Shown: piece after piece, positions 15,796 to 24,125 of the stretch
Numbering within the stretch: position 1 is the first letter of the stretch
How the letters are laid out: each line of letters opens with the position of its first letter
Origin: Methylocapsa palsarum
GTDB taxonomy: Bacteria > Pseudomonadota > Alphaproteobacteria > Rhizobiales > Beijerinckiaceae
NCBI RefSeq assembly: GCF_900114285.1
Contig: NZ_FOSN01000006.1
Span: 185,001-223,490 of the forward strand
Length of the DNA stretch: 38,490 nt
Direction: 5' to 3'
The notes under the pieces: model-generated
What the model was told of the DNA's origin: nothing
Database searches by the model: none
The model's input: only the letters and a program-made list of their open reading frames with translations
Position numbers and translations under genes: made by a program

Positions 15796-17493
15796 TCAGT
15801 CGCCGCCGGGCTGCCGCATCTTTTCCAGCGCCTGATCAATCGAGAACGTCGCCGCTTTTTGGCGGGGCGGATAATCCTTGAACGTCGCGAGGAAATTCCC
15901 GACATAGGTCTGGGCAGGCACCAGCATGAACGCGTGGTCGAGCAGCCAGTCGTAATAGGTGTTCGAGGTGATGTTGGCCCGCTCGTAAGGGTCAAGCCTC
16001 AGATTGTAGATCAGCGGCACGCGCAGATTCGTGAAGGGCTCGGCCCAGACCTGAAGCGTGCCCTGAGCGCGCTGCTCGGCGAAGACGAATTTCCAGTTGT
16101 CGTAACGCAATCCCGTCAGGTCGCCCTCGTCGGAAAAATAGAAAAACTCCTTGCGGGGGCTCTTTTTCTCCTCGCCGGTCAGGTAGGGGACGAGGTTGTA
16201 GCCGTCGAGGTGCACCTTAAAAGTCGACTTGCCCGCCTTGTAGCCGGTGAGAAGCTTTTCCTTGACATCAGGGACCCCAGCCGCGGCGAGCAGGGTCGGC
16301 AGCCAGTCGAGGTGGGAGACGATGTCGTTCGACACTGAGCCGGGTTTGATCTTGCCCGGCCAGCGAACCATCGCGGGCACGCGGTAGGCGCCTTCCCAGT
16401 TCGAGTTCTTTTCGTTCCGGAACGGAGTCATCGCCGCGTCCGGCCAGGAATTCATGTGCGGGCCATTGTCGGTCGAATACATGACGATCGTGTTGTTCTC
16501 GATTCCGAGCGCCTTCAGCTTGGCGAGCACGGTCCCGACGTTCTTGTCATGATCGATCATCGTATCCGCATACGGGCCAAGCCAGCGTCCGGCCTGGCCG
16601 AGGCTCTCCGGTTTGGTGTGAGTGCGGAAATGCATATGCGTGAAATTCACCCAAAGGAAAACCGGTTTGTCCGCCTTGACCTGGCGTTCAAGAAAATCGG
16701 CGGAGCGCTCGGCGATGTCGTCGTCGATCGTCTCCATCCGCTTCTTGGTCAGCGGTCCGGTGTCCTCGATCTTCTGCGTCCCGTCGGGGTTCGCGAAGCT
16801 GTGGAGGACGCCCCGCGGTCCGAAATTCTTGCGGAAGTTGGGGAATTCCGGATCGTCGGGCTTCGGGTAATCGGGAAGCTCGGGCTCTTCTTCTGCATTG
16901 AGGTGGTAGAGGTTGCCGTAGAATTCGTCGAACCCATGCGCGGTCGGCAGCATTTCATCCTTATCGCCGAGGTGGTTTTTTCCGAACTGACCGGTCGCAT
17001 AGCCCTGCGCTTTCAGCAGTTCGGCGATGGTCGGATCTTCTTTCCGCAGGCCGAGATCGGCGCCTGGAAGACCGACCTTGCTGAGGCCGGTCCGAAAAAC
17101 GCTCTGCCCGGTGATGAAGGCCGAACGCCCGGCGGTGCAGCTTTGCTCGCCGTAATAATCGGTGAAGATGACGCCGTCGGTGGCGATGGAGTCGATGTTG
17201 GGGGTCCGATAGCCCATCAGGCCGTTGGTGTAGGCGCTGAGGTTCGACTGGCCGATATCGTCGCCCCAGATAATGACGATGTTCGGCTTGCTGCTTTCGG
17301 AAGCCTTGCCGCTCTCGGAAGCCTTGGCTGGCGCGGGAGCCTCCGCCGGGGCGGCGGCAGCGGGCGCGGCCTTTGCTGCCGGGGGCGGCGCTGTCATTTT
17401 TTTCTTGGGCTGCTGCGCGAAGGCGGGAGACAGCAGAACCCCCACGCTCACGGCAAGCGTAAACAATGGGATCGACAAATCCTTCAACCGCAT
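15796..17493 (-). CDS. Exported type I sulfatase (arylsulfatase family)
   Basis: A 565-residue sulfatase that should hydrolyse sulfate esters in the periplasm. ATG at 17493 is chosen because GGAGG lies six to seven bases upstream and it opens a clean signal peptide ('MRLKDLSIPLFTLAVSVG', cleavage near 'AFA-Q'). A low-complexity Ala/Pro/Lys linker (about residues 28-68) precedes the catalytic domain. Metal-binding 'IVIIWGDDIGQSNLSAY' follows, then the activation motif Cys119-T-A-G-R; Cys119 is converted to formylglycine by a sulfatase-modifying enzyme that is not in this window. 'YSTDNGPHMNSWPD' carries the second Asp/Asn metal pair. It is monocistronic with its own terminator. Nearby glycan genes suggest, but do not prove, a sulfated carbohydrate target. 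Confidence 0.93.
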   Translation of the reverse strand: MRLKDLSIPLFTLAVSVGVLLSPAFAQQPKKKMTAPPPAAKAAPAAAAPAEAPAPAKASESGKASESSKPNIVIIWGDDIGQSNLSAYTNGLMGYRTPNIDSIATDGVIFTDYYGEQSCTAGRSAFITGQSVFRTGLSKVGLPGADLGLRKEDPTIAELLKAQGYATGQFGKNHLGDKDEMLPTAHGFDEFYGNLYHLNAEEEPELPDYPKPDDPEFPNFRKNFGPRGVLHSFANPDGTQKIEDTGPLTKKRMETIDDDIAERSADFLERQVKADKPVFLWVNFTHMHFRTHTKPESLGQAGRWLGPYADTMIDHDKNVGTVLAKLKALGIENNTIVMYSTDNGPHMNSWPDAAMTPFRNEKNSNWEGAYRVPAMVRWPGKIKPGSVSNDIVSHLDWLPTLLAAAGVPDVKEKLLTGYKAGKSTFKVHLDGYNLVPYLTGEEKKSPRKEFFYFSDEGDLTGLRYDNWKFVFAEQRAQGTLQVWAEPFTNLRVPLIYNLRLDPYERANITSNTYYDWLLDHAFMLVPAQTYVGNFLATFKDYPPRQKAATFSIDQALEKMRQPGGD

Positions 17494-17607
17494 CAGTTTC
17501 CTCCCTCTCGAAGCCAACCTTGGCGCGAGGCCGAAGGGGCAGATTCTTAAATATTCGCAGAAAACGCAACGAAAGGCGCAGACGTCCAGAACTGAGCCTT
17601 GGGTCCG

Positions 17608-18171
17608 CTATCGCGGGCAATTGTCCCAGAAGCCGTTTCGCTGGCTGGCGTCGGTGTAATACCAGCAAAGGCCGGGCTGGGGCGGCGCGGACGCCCAGGC
17701 CGCCGCCGTCGCGGCGGTGACGAATCCGATTGCGGCGCCCGCGGCGATCGCGCCGCCGACCGGCCATCTGTAGGGTCTGACCCATGCTCCGCCGCCGTGA
17801 TAGACGCCGCCGCGATAGCCCCCGTGATAAGCCCCGCCATGACGATAGGCGCCGCCATGATACGCGCCCCCGTGATACGCGCCGCCATAATGACGGCTTC
17901 CTCCGACCGCCGCCGCGCCGCCATGAGGGCCGCGCACGACGGCCCCGCCGCGCGCTCCTCCAGCATAGGCGCCGCCTCTTTGGACGCCGCCGCCTCGGTG
18001 CATGCCGCCGCCTCTGTGCCCTCCCGCGCGCACCGGCGTCGGAGCCAGCTCCGGCTGCAGCCCGGCGACGACCGGCAAGGAGACGCCCGGCAGCGCTTGC
18101 GCCGGCGCGCTGGCGATGAAGAATGCGGCGGACAGGGCGGCGGCGAGCCGCTGGATCTTGAGGCGGCGCAT
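17608..18171 (-). CDS. Secreted Gly/His-rich repeat protein
   Basis: A 187-residue protein. ATG at 18171 is chosen for AGGAG seven bases upstream and for the signal peptide it begins ('MRRLKIQRLAAALSAAFFIA', cleavage near 'AQA'). The middle is a repeat array of G-G-A-Y-H-type units (about residues 55-125), rich in Gly, His, Tyr and Arg. A hydrophobic Ala-rich stretch follows ('PVGGAIAAGAAIGFVTA'). The end, 'CWYYTDASQRNGFWDNCPR', is a conserved tail of a family of uncharacterised alphaproteobacterial envelope proteins. His/Tyr-rich repeats can bind metal ions, so an envelope metal-binding or structural role is possible. Function is unknown. Confidence 0.75.
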   Translation of the reverse strand: MRRLKIQRLAAALSAAFFIASAPAQALPGVSLPVVAGLQPELAPTPVRAGGHRGGGMHRGGGVQRGGAYAGGARGGAVVRGPHGGAAAVGGSRHYGGAYHGGAYHGGAYRHGGAYHGGYRGGVYHGGGAWVRPYRWPVGGAIAAGAAIGFVTAATAAAWASAPPQPGLCWYYTDASQRNGFWDNCPR

Positions 18172-18285
18172 GCATTCGCTCCTGAATGGTATCGACACGA
18201 CACCCTGTCGCGTACGGAGATATAAGGGAGGGCTACAGGCTGCCGCTTTTGAACGCAAGAGCGGGATCGTGACCCGAAACTTCGC

Positions 18286-19146
18286 CTAAAAATGCTCGGC
18301 CTTGGCGATAATGGCCGCCGCCAGCTCGGCGACAGGCGCGCGCAGGCTGCGGCGCGGACGCAACAGGACGAATTCGAGATCTCCCAGAAGGGGCAATTGC
18401 CGAGCCGAATCGTCGTGAGCGGAGTAATCGATCAAGCCCTCCGGCAGGAGCTTGCGCGCATGGGCCATGATCCCGAGGCCCGCTTTCGCAGCGGCGACGA
18501 GGCCGCTGAGGCTGCCGCTGGAGCAGGCGATTCGCCAAGGAGTTCCGGCCTGCTCGAGCGCGGCCAGCGCCATGAACCTCGTAATGCTTGGCGGCGGATA
18601 AAGCACGAGCTGAACCGGCCCGTTCGCTAAGGCCTGGCTCTCTTTTGATCCGGCCCAGACGAGGGCGTCGCGCCAGACGAGTTCGCCCCGCTCCTCGCCC
18701 GGCCAGCGCTTGCAAAGCGCGATGTCGAGGTCTCCCGAGTCGAATTTTGCGATGAGGCTGTTGCTGAGCGCGATCGTGAATTCAAGGTCCACCAGGGGAT
18801 GCTCGCGCAGGAAGCCGCGCAGGACTTCAGGCAACCAGGACGACACGAGATCCTCGGAGGCGCCGAAGCGCAGGCGCCCGCGCAGCTTCGTCCCGGCGAA
18901 ATGGCGCCGTGCGCGTTCGTTGGTTTCGATGATGCGTCTTGCGAACTCGATCATCGCCTCCCCCTCGCAGGTGAGGGAAACGGAATGGGTGTCGCGCACG
19001 AACAGCCTGTGCCCCACCTCCTGCTCAAGTTTGCGGATATGATCACTGACCGTCGGCTGACCTAGGCCGAGTTTCCGGCTCGCGGCGGAAAAACTGTTTC
19101 CCTCGGCGATCAACAGAAAGGTCCGCAGGAGGATCGGATCCAGCAC
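18286..19146 (-). CDS. LysR-type transcriptional regulator of the oxalate genes
   Basis: A 286-residue LysR regulator: a winged helix-turn-helix at the N-terminus ('LRTFLLIAEGNSFSAASRKL', recognition helix 'LGQPTVSDHIRKLEQEVG') and a two-lobe co-inducer domain from about residue 90. I take GTG at 19146, preceded by AGGGG, so the protein starts 'MLDPILLRTF' as most family members do. An upstream in-frame start at 19176 would place the likely operator inside the coding region. It is divergent from the oxalate decarboxylase gene, the standard LysR arrangement, so control of that gene by oxalate or formate is likely. The inducer is inference. Confidence 0.9.
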   Translation of the reverse strand: MLDPILLRTFLLIAEGNSFSAASRKLGLGQPTVSDHIRKLEQEVGHRLFVRDTHSVSLTCEGEAMIEFARRIIETNERARRHFAGTKLRGRLRFGASEDLVSSWLPEVLRGFLREHPLVDLEFTIALSNSLIAKFDSGDLDIALCKRWPGEERGELVWRDALVWAGSKESQALANGPVQLVLYPPPSITRFMALAALEQAGTPWRIACSSGSLSGLVAAAKAGLGIMAHARKLLPEGLIDYSAHDDSARQLPLLGDLEFVLLRPRRSLRAPVAELAAAIIAKAEHF

Positions 19147-19154
19147 GAAAACCC

Positions 19155-19187
19155 CTATCGGAAAACGCGATAGCACTAATTGGCTAT
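19155..19187. promoter_or_regulatory. Probable LysR operator in the lysR-oxdC divergent gap
   Basis: CTATCG (19155-19160) and CGATAG (19168-19173) form a perfect dyad whose core is ATC-N9-GAT, the 15-bp LysR-box form. A second dyad, ATAGC-N8-GCTAT, overlaps at 19170-19187. Paired sites of this kind (recognition plus activation site) are expected for LysR regulators. They lie directly upstream of the regulator's start and about 90 bases before the decarboxylase gene. Confidence 0.55.
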
Positions 19188-19279
19188 GTGGGCGTTCAAG
19201 GCGTGAAAGGCAAATGGCAAAGTCCGTTGACCGCGGCCGCGGGGCGGCTCCAGCGGAATAAAAGGCGACGGAGGAAGCG

Positions 19280-20503
19280 ATGACTCTTTATTCGAGGCGC
19301 AATATTCTCGCGACGAGCGCTGTTGGCGGCCTCGCCGCTGTCTCGGCGACGCGCGCGCTGGCGGAAAACGGCCCGGGCGCGGCGGCGGCGATGAGCGATC
19401 CGGGGCCGCGCGATCCCGCGCAGGCGGCGATCAATCCCTATGACTGGCAATCGTTGCCGACCGATCACGGCAATCTGGGAACTTTGCGTCATTCGTTTTC
19501 GCAGGTCCACAACCGTCATACCGACGCCGGCTGGGCCCGCGAGGTGACGGTCCGCAATTTTCCGATCTCGAAGGCCATGGCCGGCGTCAACATGCGCCTC
19601 CCGCTGGGAGCCGTGAGGGAACTTCACTGGCACGTTCCGGCCGAATGGGCCTACGTGACCTATGGAACCGGAAGGATTACGGCCGTTGATTCGGGAGCGC
19701 GAAAATTTGTCGCCGACGTCAAGGAAGGCGACCTTTGGTTCTTCCCCGGCGGCGTGCCTCATTCGATTCAGGGGCTTGGCCCGGACGGCTGCGAATTCAT
19801 CCTTGTTTTCAACGACGGCAATTTTTCCGAGGACAGCACGTTCCTGATCACGGACTGGTTCAATCATACGCCCAAGGAGGTTCTGGCGAAAAACTTCAGC
19901 GTCAACGCCTCAGCGTTCGACAGGGCGGACAGGAAGGATCTCTGGATTTTCAACGCGCCAGTTCCGGGCAACCTCGCGGACGATCTTGCCCAGAGCAAAC
20001 AGCCGGAGGTTCCAAATCCGTATAAATTCTCCCTCCTCGATCAAAAGCCGGTCTTCAGTTCGCCGAGCGGAGCGGTCCGTATCGCCGACTCGAGTAATTT
20101 CAAGGCGACCACCATGGCGGCGGCGCTGGTGGAGGTTGCGCCGGGAGGAATGCGGGAGCTGCATTGGCACCCGAATTCCGACGAATGGCAATATTATATC
20201 AGCGGCACGGCGCGAATGGGCGTCTTCCACGGCGAGGGCCGCAACAACACCGTGGAGTTTCATCCCAGCGACGTGGGCTATGTGCCGCAGTCGATCGGCC
20301 ACTACATCGAAAACATCGGCAAGGACAACCTGCGCTTCCTCGAGGTGTTCACGACTCCGGAATACGCCGATATTTCGCTGGCGTCCTGGATGGCCAATGT
20401 GCCGCATGAACTTGTCGCGGCCCATCTCAATATCGACATTTCGACATTGCAGCGGCTGGCGCAGACCAAGACGCCCGTCACGCCCATTCAGGTTGGCGGA
20501 TAG
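19280..20503 (+). CDS. oxdC: Oxalate decarboxylase, bicupin, Tat-exported
   Basis: A 407-residue bicupin that converts oxalate to formate and CO2 with manganese. ATG at 19280 has GGAGG just upstream. A twin-arginine signal starts it ('SRRNILATSAVGG'), so the folded metalloenzyme is probably exported. N-terminal cupin ligands are His116, His118, Glu122 and His161; the C-terminal cupin has His295, His297 and Glu302. The lid loop reads S-E-D-S-T with Glu184 in the place of the glutamate essential for decarboxylation in Bacillus OxdC; only its neighbour Asn is changed to Asp. This favours decarboxylase over oxalate oxidase activity. Next to it are a LysR gene and an oxalate/formate-type transporter. 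Confidence 0.93.
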   Translation: MTLYSRRNILATSAVGGLAAVSATRALAENGPGAAAAMSDPGPRDPAQAAINPYDWQSLPTDHGNLGTLRHSFSQVHNRHTDAGWAREVTVRNFPISKAMAGVNMRLPLGAVRELHWHVPAEWAYVTYGTGRITAVDSGARKFVADVKEGDLWFFPGGVPHSIQGLGPDGCEFILVFNDGNFSEDSTFLITDWFNHTPKEVLAKNFSVNASAFDRADRKDLWIFNAPVPGNLADDLAQSKQPEVPNPYKFSLLDQKPVFSSPSGAVRIADSSNFKATTMAAALVEVAPGGMRELHWHPNSDEWQYYISGTARMGVFHGEGRNNTVEFHPSDVGYVPQSIGHYIENIGKDNLRFLEVFTTPEYADISLASWMANVPHELVAAHLNIDISTLQRLAQTKTPVTPIQVGG

Positions 20504-20531
20504 GGATGCGCTGTTGACGTAATCTTCGATG

Positions 20532-20575
20532 GGCGGCAAGGAGTGGATACCCGGAGGGAACCGCTCTCCGCCGCC
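20532..20575 (+). other. Possible intercistronic hairpin between oxdC and the OFA transporter
   Basis: GGCGGC (20532-20537) can pair with GCCGCC (20570-20575), and GGAG with CTCT/CTCC just inside, with two mismatches. It lies in the 127-base gap between two co-directional genes, with no T-run after it. It could protect or attenuate the mRNA between the two cistrons. The structure was judged by eye. Confidence 0.3.
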
Positions 20576-20630
20576 TGTTGATTTCGGCGAGTGGATCGCT
20601 AAAATCCGCCTTGAGCTGGGGAATATTTGC

Positions 20631-22322
20631 ATGACCAAAGGCGACGATCGGAGTCTGAATGCGGGCGCTGCGGGCGGTTTGCTGGATCGCAGCCGCACGA
20701 TTGCGAAGGCGGGCTTCAACCGTTGGCTGGTTCCGCCAGCGGCGCTCGCGATACATCTTTGTATCGGCATGGCCTATGGCTTTAGCGTGTTCTGGCTTCC
20801 GCTGTCGCGCTCGATCGGAACCGCGACGGGGCAGGTCGTCCCGTCTTGCGCCGGCGCCGCGACCACGTTCGGGGAGAAGGCGCTCGGCACGCTGAAAGCC
20901 CTGTTCGCGACCAGCTGCGAATGGTCGCAGTTTGACCTTGGTTGGATGTTCACCCTGTTTTTCGTGCTGCTCGGCTCTTCGGCCGCGATCTGGGGCGGCT
21001 GGCTGGAGCGCGCCGGTCCGCGCAAGGCCGGCGTCTATGCGGCGTTATGCTGGTGTGGCGGCCTGATGATCTCGGCTCTCGGCGTCCGCACGCATCAGCT
21101 TTGGATGCTCTGGCTCGGCTCGGGCGTGATCGGCGGCATCGGTCTCGGGCTCGGCTATATTTCCCCGGTTTCGACCCTCATCAAATGGTTCCCAGACCGC
21201 CGTGGCATGGCGACGGGTATGGCGATCATGGGTTTTGGCGGCGGAGCGCTGATCGGCTCTCCGCTCGCCAATCTCTTGATGGCGCATTACAAAACCGCGA
21301 CATCGGTCGGCGTTTGGCAGACATTCGTTGTGCTAGGGCTGGTCTATTTCGTCTACATGATGGCTGGCGCTTTCGGGTATCGCGTGCCGCCGGATGGCTG
21401 GAGTCCTCCGGGCTGGACGCCATCCAATGTCCAGAAAGCGATGATCACCACAGGCAATGTGCATCTCGACGATGCGCACAAGACCCCGCAATTCTGGTTG
21501 ATCTGGGGTGTTCTGTGCCTCAACGTTTCGGCCGGCATCGGCATTATCGGCGCGGCGTCGCCGATGCTTCAGGAGACGTTCGGCGGGGTTTTGATCGGCG
21601 ATCCCTTAGTTGGGTTCACGCATTTTACGGACGCGCAGAAGGTTCTTGCGGCCGCGATCGGCGGCGGCTTCGTCGGTCTTTTCTCGCTGTTCAACATCGG
21701 CGGCCGTTTTTTCTGGGCGACTCTGTCGGACAGGATCAGCCGGAAGACGACCTATTTCATCTTCTTCGTCCTCGGGACGATCTGCTACGCCGCCGCTCCG
21801 ACGCTCGCGAACTGGAAGGCGATGGCGATCTTCGCCGGGTCTTTCTGCATCATCGCCTCGATGTATGGCGGCGGGTTCGCGACGGTGCCCGCTTACCTCG
21901 CGGATATTTTTGGAACGCGTTATGTCGGAGCTATCCACGGCCGTCTGCTGACGGCCTGGTCAACCGCCGGCATCGTCGGCCCCGTGATCGTGAACTATCT
22001 TCACGACACCCGTGTCGCCGCGGGGATTCCCCGGGATCATGTCTATGATCTGATTTTCTATGTTCTCGCCGCTCTTCTTGTCGTGGGCTTCATCTGCAAT
22101 TCGCTGGTGGGGCCGGTTGACCCGAAATGGCTGATCAAGGAGCCGGCGGCGCCGGGATTGGCCGCGCCCGCCGGCGCGGCGGCAAAGGCAGGCGGGGCCG
22201 CCTTCGGAATTGGTCGCGGCGGTTTGGACGCAAAGGCGGCGATCGCCTGGGCTGCTGTAGGACTGCCGCTGCTTTGGGGAATCTGGAAGACGCTCGAGAA
22301 CGCGGTGAAGATCTTCCAGTAA
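20631..22322 (+). CDS. MFS transporter of the oxalate:formate antiporter (OFA) family
   Basis: A 563-residue major-facilitator protein with about 12 membrane helices. ATG at 20631 ('MTKGDDRSLNAGAAGG') is chosen over an ATG at 20529, which would add a non-helical leader through the intercistronic hairpin. OFA hallmarks include 'ALAIHLCIGMAYGFSVFWLPL' in helix 1, the helix 4-5 stretch 'GGIGLGLGYISPVSTLIKWFPDRRGMATG', and a C-terminal half with 'FGTRYVGAIHGRLLTAWSTAG'. An insert of about 40 residues after helix 1 carries two Cys residues and is longer than in OxlT. The last ~60 residues are Ala/Gly-rich with one further hydrophobic span. Paired with an exported decarboxylase, it may move formate or oxalate across the inner membrane; the substrate is inferred from context. 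Confidence 0.88.
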   Translation: MTKGDDRSLNAGAAGGLLDRSRTIAKAGFNRWLVPPAALAIHLCIGMAYGFSVFWLPLSRSIGTATGQVVPSCAGAATTFGEKALGTLKALFATSCEWSQFDLGWMFTLFFVLLGSSAAIWGGWLERAGPRKAGVYAALCWCGGLMISALGVRTHQLWMLWLGSGVIGGIGLGLGYISPVSTLIKWFPDRRGMATGMAIMGFGGGALIGSPLANLLMAHYKTATSVGVWQTFVVLGLVYFVYMMAGAFGYRVPPDGWSPPGWTPSNVQKAMITTGNVHLDDAHKTPQFWLIWGVLCLNVSAGIGIIGAASPMLQETFGGVLIGDPLVGFTHFTDAQKVLAAAIGGGFVGLFSLFNIGGRFFWATLSDRISRKTTYFIFFVLGTICYAAAPTLANWKAMAIFAGSFCIIASMYGGGFATVPAYLADIFGTRYVGAIHGRLLTAWSTAGIVGPVIVNYLHDTRVAAGIPRDHVYDLIFYVLAALLVVGFICNSLVGPVDPKWLIKEPAAPGLAAPAGAAAKAGGAAFGIGRGGLDAKAAIAWAAVGLPLLWGIWKTLENAVKIFQ

Positions 22323-22401
22323 GCGCTAGTTTCATGGCGGCGAACCGAAGTCATTTGGTTTGCCCGTTCGAAGCGATGCGTCCAAAAAGCGAAGCGCGTT
22401 A

Positions 22402-23292
22402 TTACCGCTTCGGCGTTTCTTCGCGTTCGGCGGCGGCGGCGCGGCGGAATGCGACTCCAAAGGCGTCGAGATCGGGCGCAGGCAGGTCGGAGACGGCCAG
22501 ATAGGCCCGCCCGTTGTCGGTCCAGCGCAGGATGGAATAGCCATCGCGTCTCTCTCTCCTCGGCGGGCTATTGTTCTCTCCGGCCGGGGCCGAGGTTTCG
22601 CTCAAGGCGATCTGATGCTCGCGGCGCTGATAGACGAGGGTTGGCAAAGGTGTCGCGCCGGCGACGTCGATCCTGCCGCCCACAAGCGGAAACCCATCCT
22701 TGGCGAGATCGACGACCGTCGTCGCTCCGGGGATTTTCCCGGCCAGCCACGGCTTGACCGTATGCCGGTCCGATGTCGCGACGTCGACGGACTGACCGGA
22801 AAGCCGGCCCCGGATAAATCCGGCGACGATCGCGCGTTCGACGTCGCTTCCTGATCGAGACTCAGTGAATAGCCCGGAGGCTCCGGCGCCAAGCGCTATC
22901 CCGAGCATCAATGACGCGGCAAGCGAACGATAGGGCGCATCGAGCCATCGAGACCGGTTGGACCGGGGAGCCGTTCGCCCTTCGCTCCGCGTCGGCCGCG
23001 TCATGGAAAGAACCTGCGCCGTATGAACCTGCCCGCCGTTCTGTCCAGCTTGCGCTTCGCCGCCTGTTTGCGTCATCGAGGTGATGCGGGCGCGAAGCGA
23101 GTCGGGCGCTCGCGGCCGGGACGCGCGCGCTGTGATCGAGTCGCGCAAGGCGCCGAGCCGGGCGTATTGCGCGGCCAGCGCCGGGTCGGCGGCCAGCCTC
23201 GCCTCGATTTCGATCATTCCCGCGGCGTCAAGCTCGCCGTCGAGCGCGGCCTGAAGGAGAAGCGTCGGATCAGGAGGCGGCGATGTTGTCAC
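22402..23292 (-). CDS. Anti-sigma factor, membrane-anchored
   Basis: A 296-residue protein whose GTG start shares one base with the sigma-factor stop (TAGTG), so the two are translationally coupled. The N-terminal ~90 residues form a helical segment ('LLQAALDGELDAAGMIEIEA'), as in anti-sigma domains; the C-x-x-C zinc motif of ZAS proteins is absent. A single membrane helix lies near residues 123-142 ('SLAASLMLGIALGAGASGLF'). The remaining ~150 residues would be periplasmic and resemble the sensor part of RsiW/ChrR-like and FecR-unrelated anti-sigma factors in alphaproteobacteria. It should hold the ECF sigma factor inactive until an envelope signal arrives. Confidence 0.87.
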   Translation of the reverse strand: MTTSPPPDPTLLLQAALDGELDAAGMIEIEARLAADPALAAQYARLGALRDSITARASRPRAPDSLRARITSMTQTGGEAQAGQNGGQVHTAQVLSMTRPTRSEGRTAPRSNRSRWLDAPYRSLAASLMLGIALGAGASGLFTESRSGSDVERAIVAGFIRGRLSGQSVDVATSDRHTVKPWLAGKIPGATTVVDLAKDGFPLVGGRIDVAGATPLPTLVYQRREHQIALSETSAPAGENNSPPRRERRDGYSILRWTDNGRAYLAVSDLPAPDLDAFGVAFRRAAAAEREETPKR

Positions 23293-23819
23293 TAGCGGCT
23301 CCCTAGCCTGTCAATGAGTTGCGCCCGCGCCCGCGCGAGCCGGGACATCACAGTGCCAACTGGCGCGCCGACCGCCTCGGCGATCTCGCGATAGCTCAAC
23401 CCATTGATATCGCGCATCACGACAACTTCCCTGAAAAGATGCGGCAACGCCTCGATGGCTGCGTCGAGTTCAGCTTGCCCGGCGCTCGCGATCAGTTCGT
23501 CCTCCGGATTGGCCGGGGCGCGCGTTTCCTTCGCCGCCGCCGCTTCCAGAAATTGTTCGTCGGCCGTCAGCATCACGGTCTTTGGCCGGTTTTTGGCGAG
23601 CCAGGTAAACGCCGTATTGCGCACGATGGTTAGAACCCAGGCGCGCGGCCGCTCCACAACGCCCGCGCCAAGCGCAGCGAGGGCCCTGATGCAGGCTTCC
23701 TGCACGACATCCTCGGCGTCGGTTTGATTGCCGGTGAGCCACCGAGCCAGCCCATAGGCGTCGTCGAGATGGGGGAGAACCACCTCGGCGAAACCTCTGC
23801 GCGCCTGTTCATCGTTCAC
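23292..23819 (-). CDS. ECF-family RNA polymerase sigma factor
   Basis: A 175-residue group IV sigma factor. GTG at 23819 ('MNDEQARRGFAEVVLPHLDD') is chosen because it gives the standard family length, with GGGG shortly upstream; the longer open frame adds an Arg-rich stretch unlike a sigma factor. Region 2 is 'AYGLARWLTGNQTDAEDVVQEACIRAL' in two parts around the -10 contact. Region 4 is 'LFREVVVMRDINGLSYREIA' and 'VGTVMSRLARARAQL', the -35-binding helix-turn-helix. It forms an operon with the anti-sigma gene and is divergent from a small exported protein that may be a target. The exact ECF subgroup cannot be fixed by eye. Confidence 0.92.
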   Translation of the reverse strand: MNDEQARRGFAEVVLPHLDDAYGLARWLTGNQTDAEDVVQEACIRALAALGAGVVERPRAWVLTIVRNTAFTWLAKNRPKTVMLTADEQFLEAAAAKETRAPANPEDELIASAGQAELDAAIEALPHLFREVVVMRDINGLSYREIAEAVGAPVGTVMSRLARARAQLIDRLGSR

Positions 23820-24125
23820 AATCGCCCCATGGCGCTGGTTTGACCCTTGATGGCGTTGGCCGGGCGGCCATCGACCGGCGGCGGCGTCCTCTTTCGCAAA
23901 AACCTCGCAAAAACCTCGCAAGGAAAAGACTCGCGAAGAGGCCGCTTTATTCCTGCTTTTTCGCAAAATTCCCGGGATCGGCGCAACCCGTGTGCTCTTG
24001 CGCACCCCGCTCCATCAATCGCGTTCGGGGCGCGGAATAATCCGACATCCCGACGGGTCTCCTCATCAGCGGTCCAACGCCGCCACTATAGCGGAAATTA
24101 CCGCGCCCCGTTCAATGGAGACAAG

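Noticed and set aside
16961-18175. 404-codon minus-strand frame across the sulfatase start and the Gly/His-rich gene
   Set aside because: Out of frame with both real genes, extremely Arg-rich, and it bridges two genes that each have their own signal peptide and ribosome-binding site.
23820-24005. Longer N-terminus for the ECF sigma factor
   Set aside because: The upstream in-frame extension is Arg/Lys-rich, unlike sigma region 2, and the GTG at 23819 gives the normal family length.
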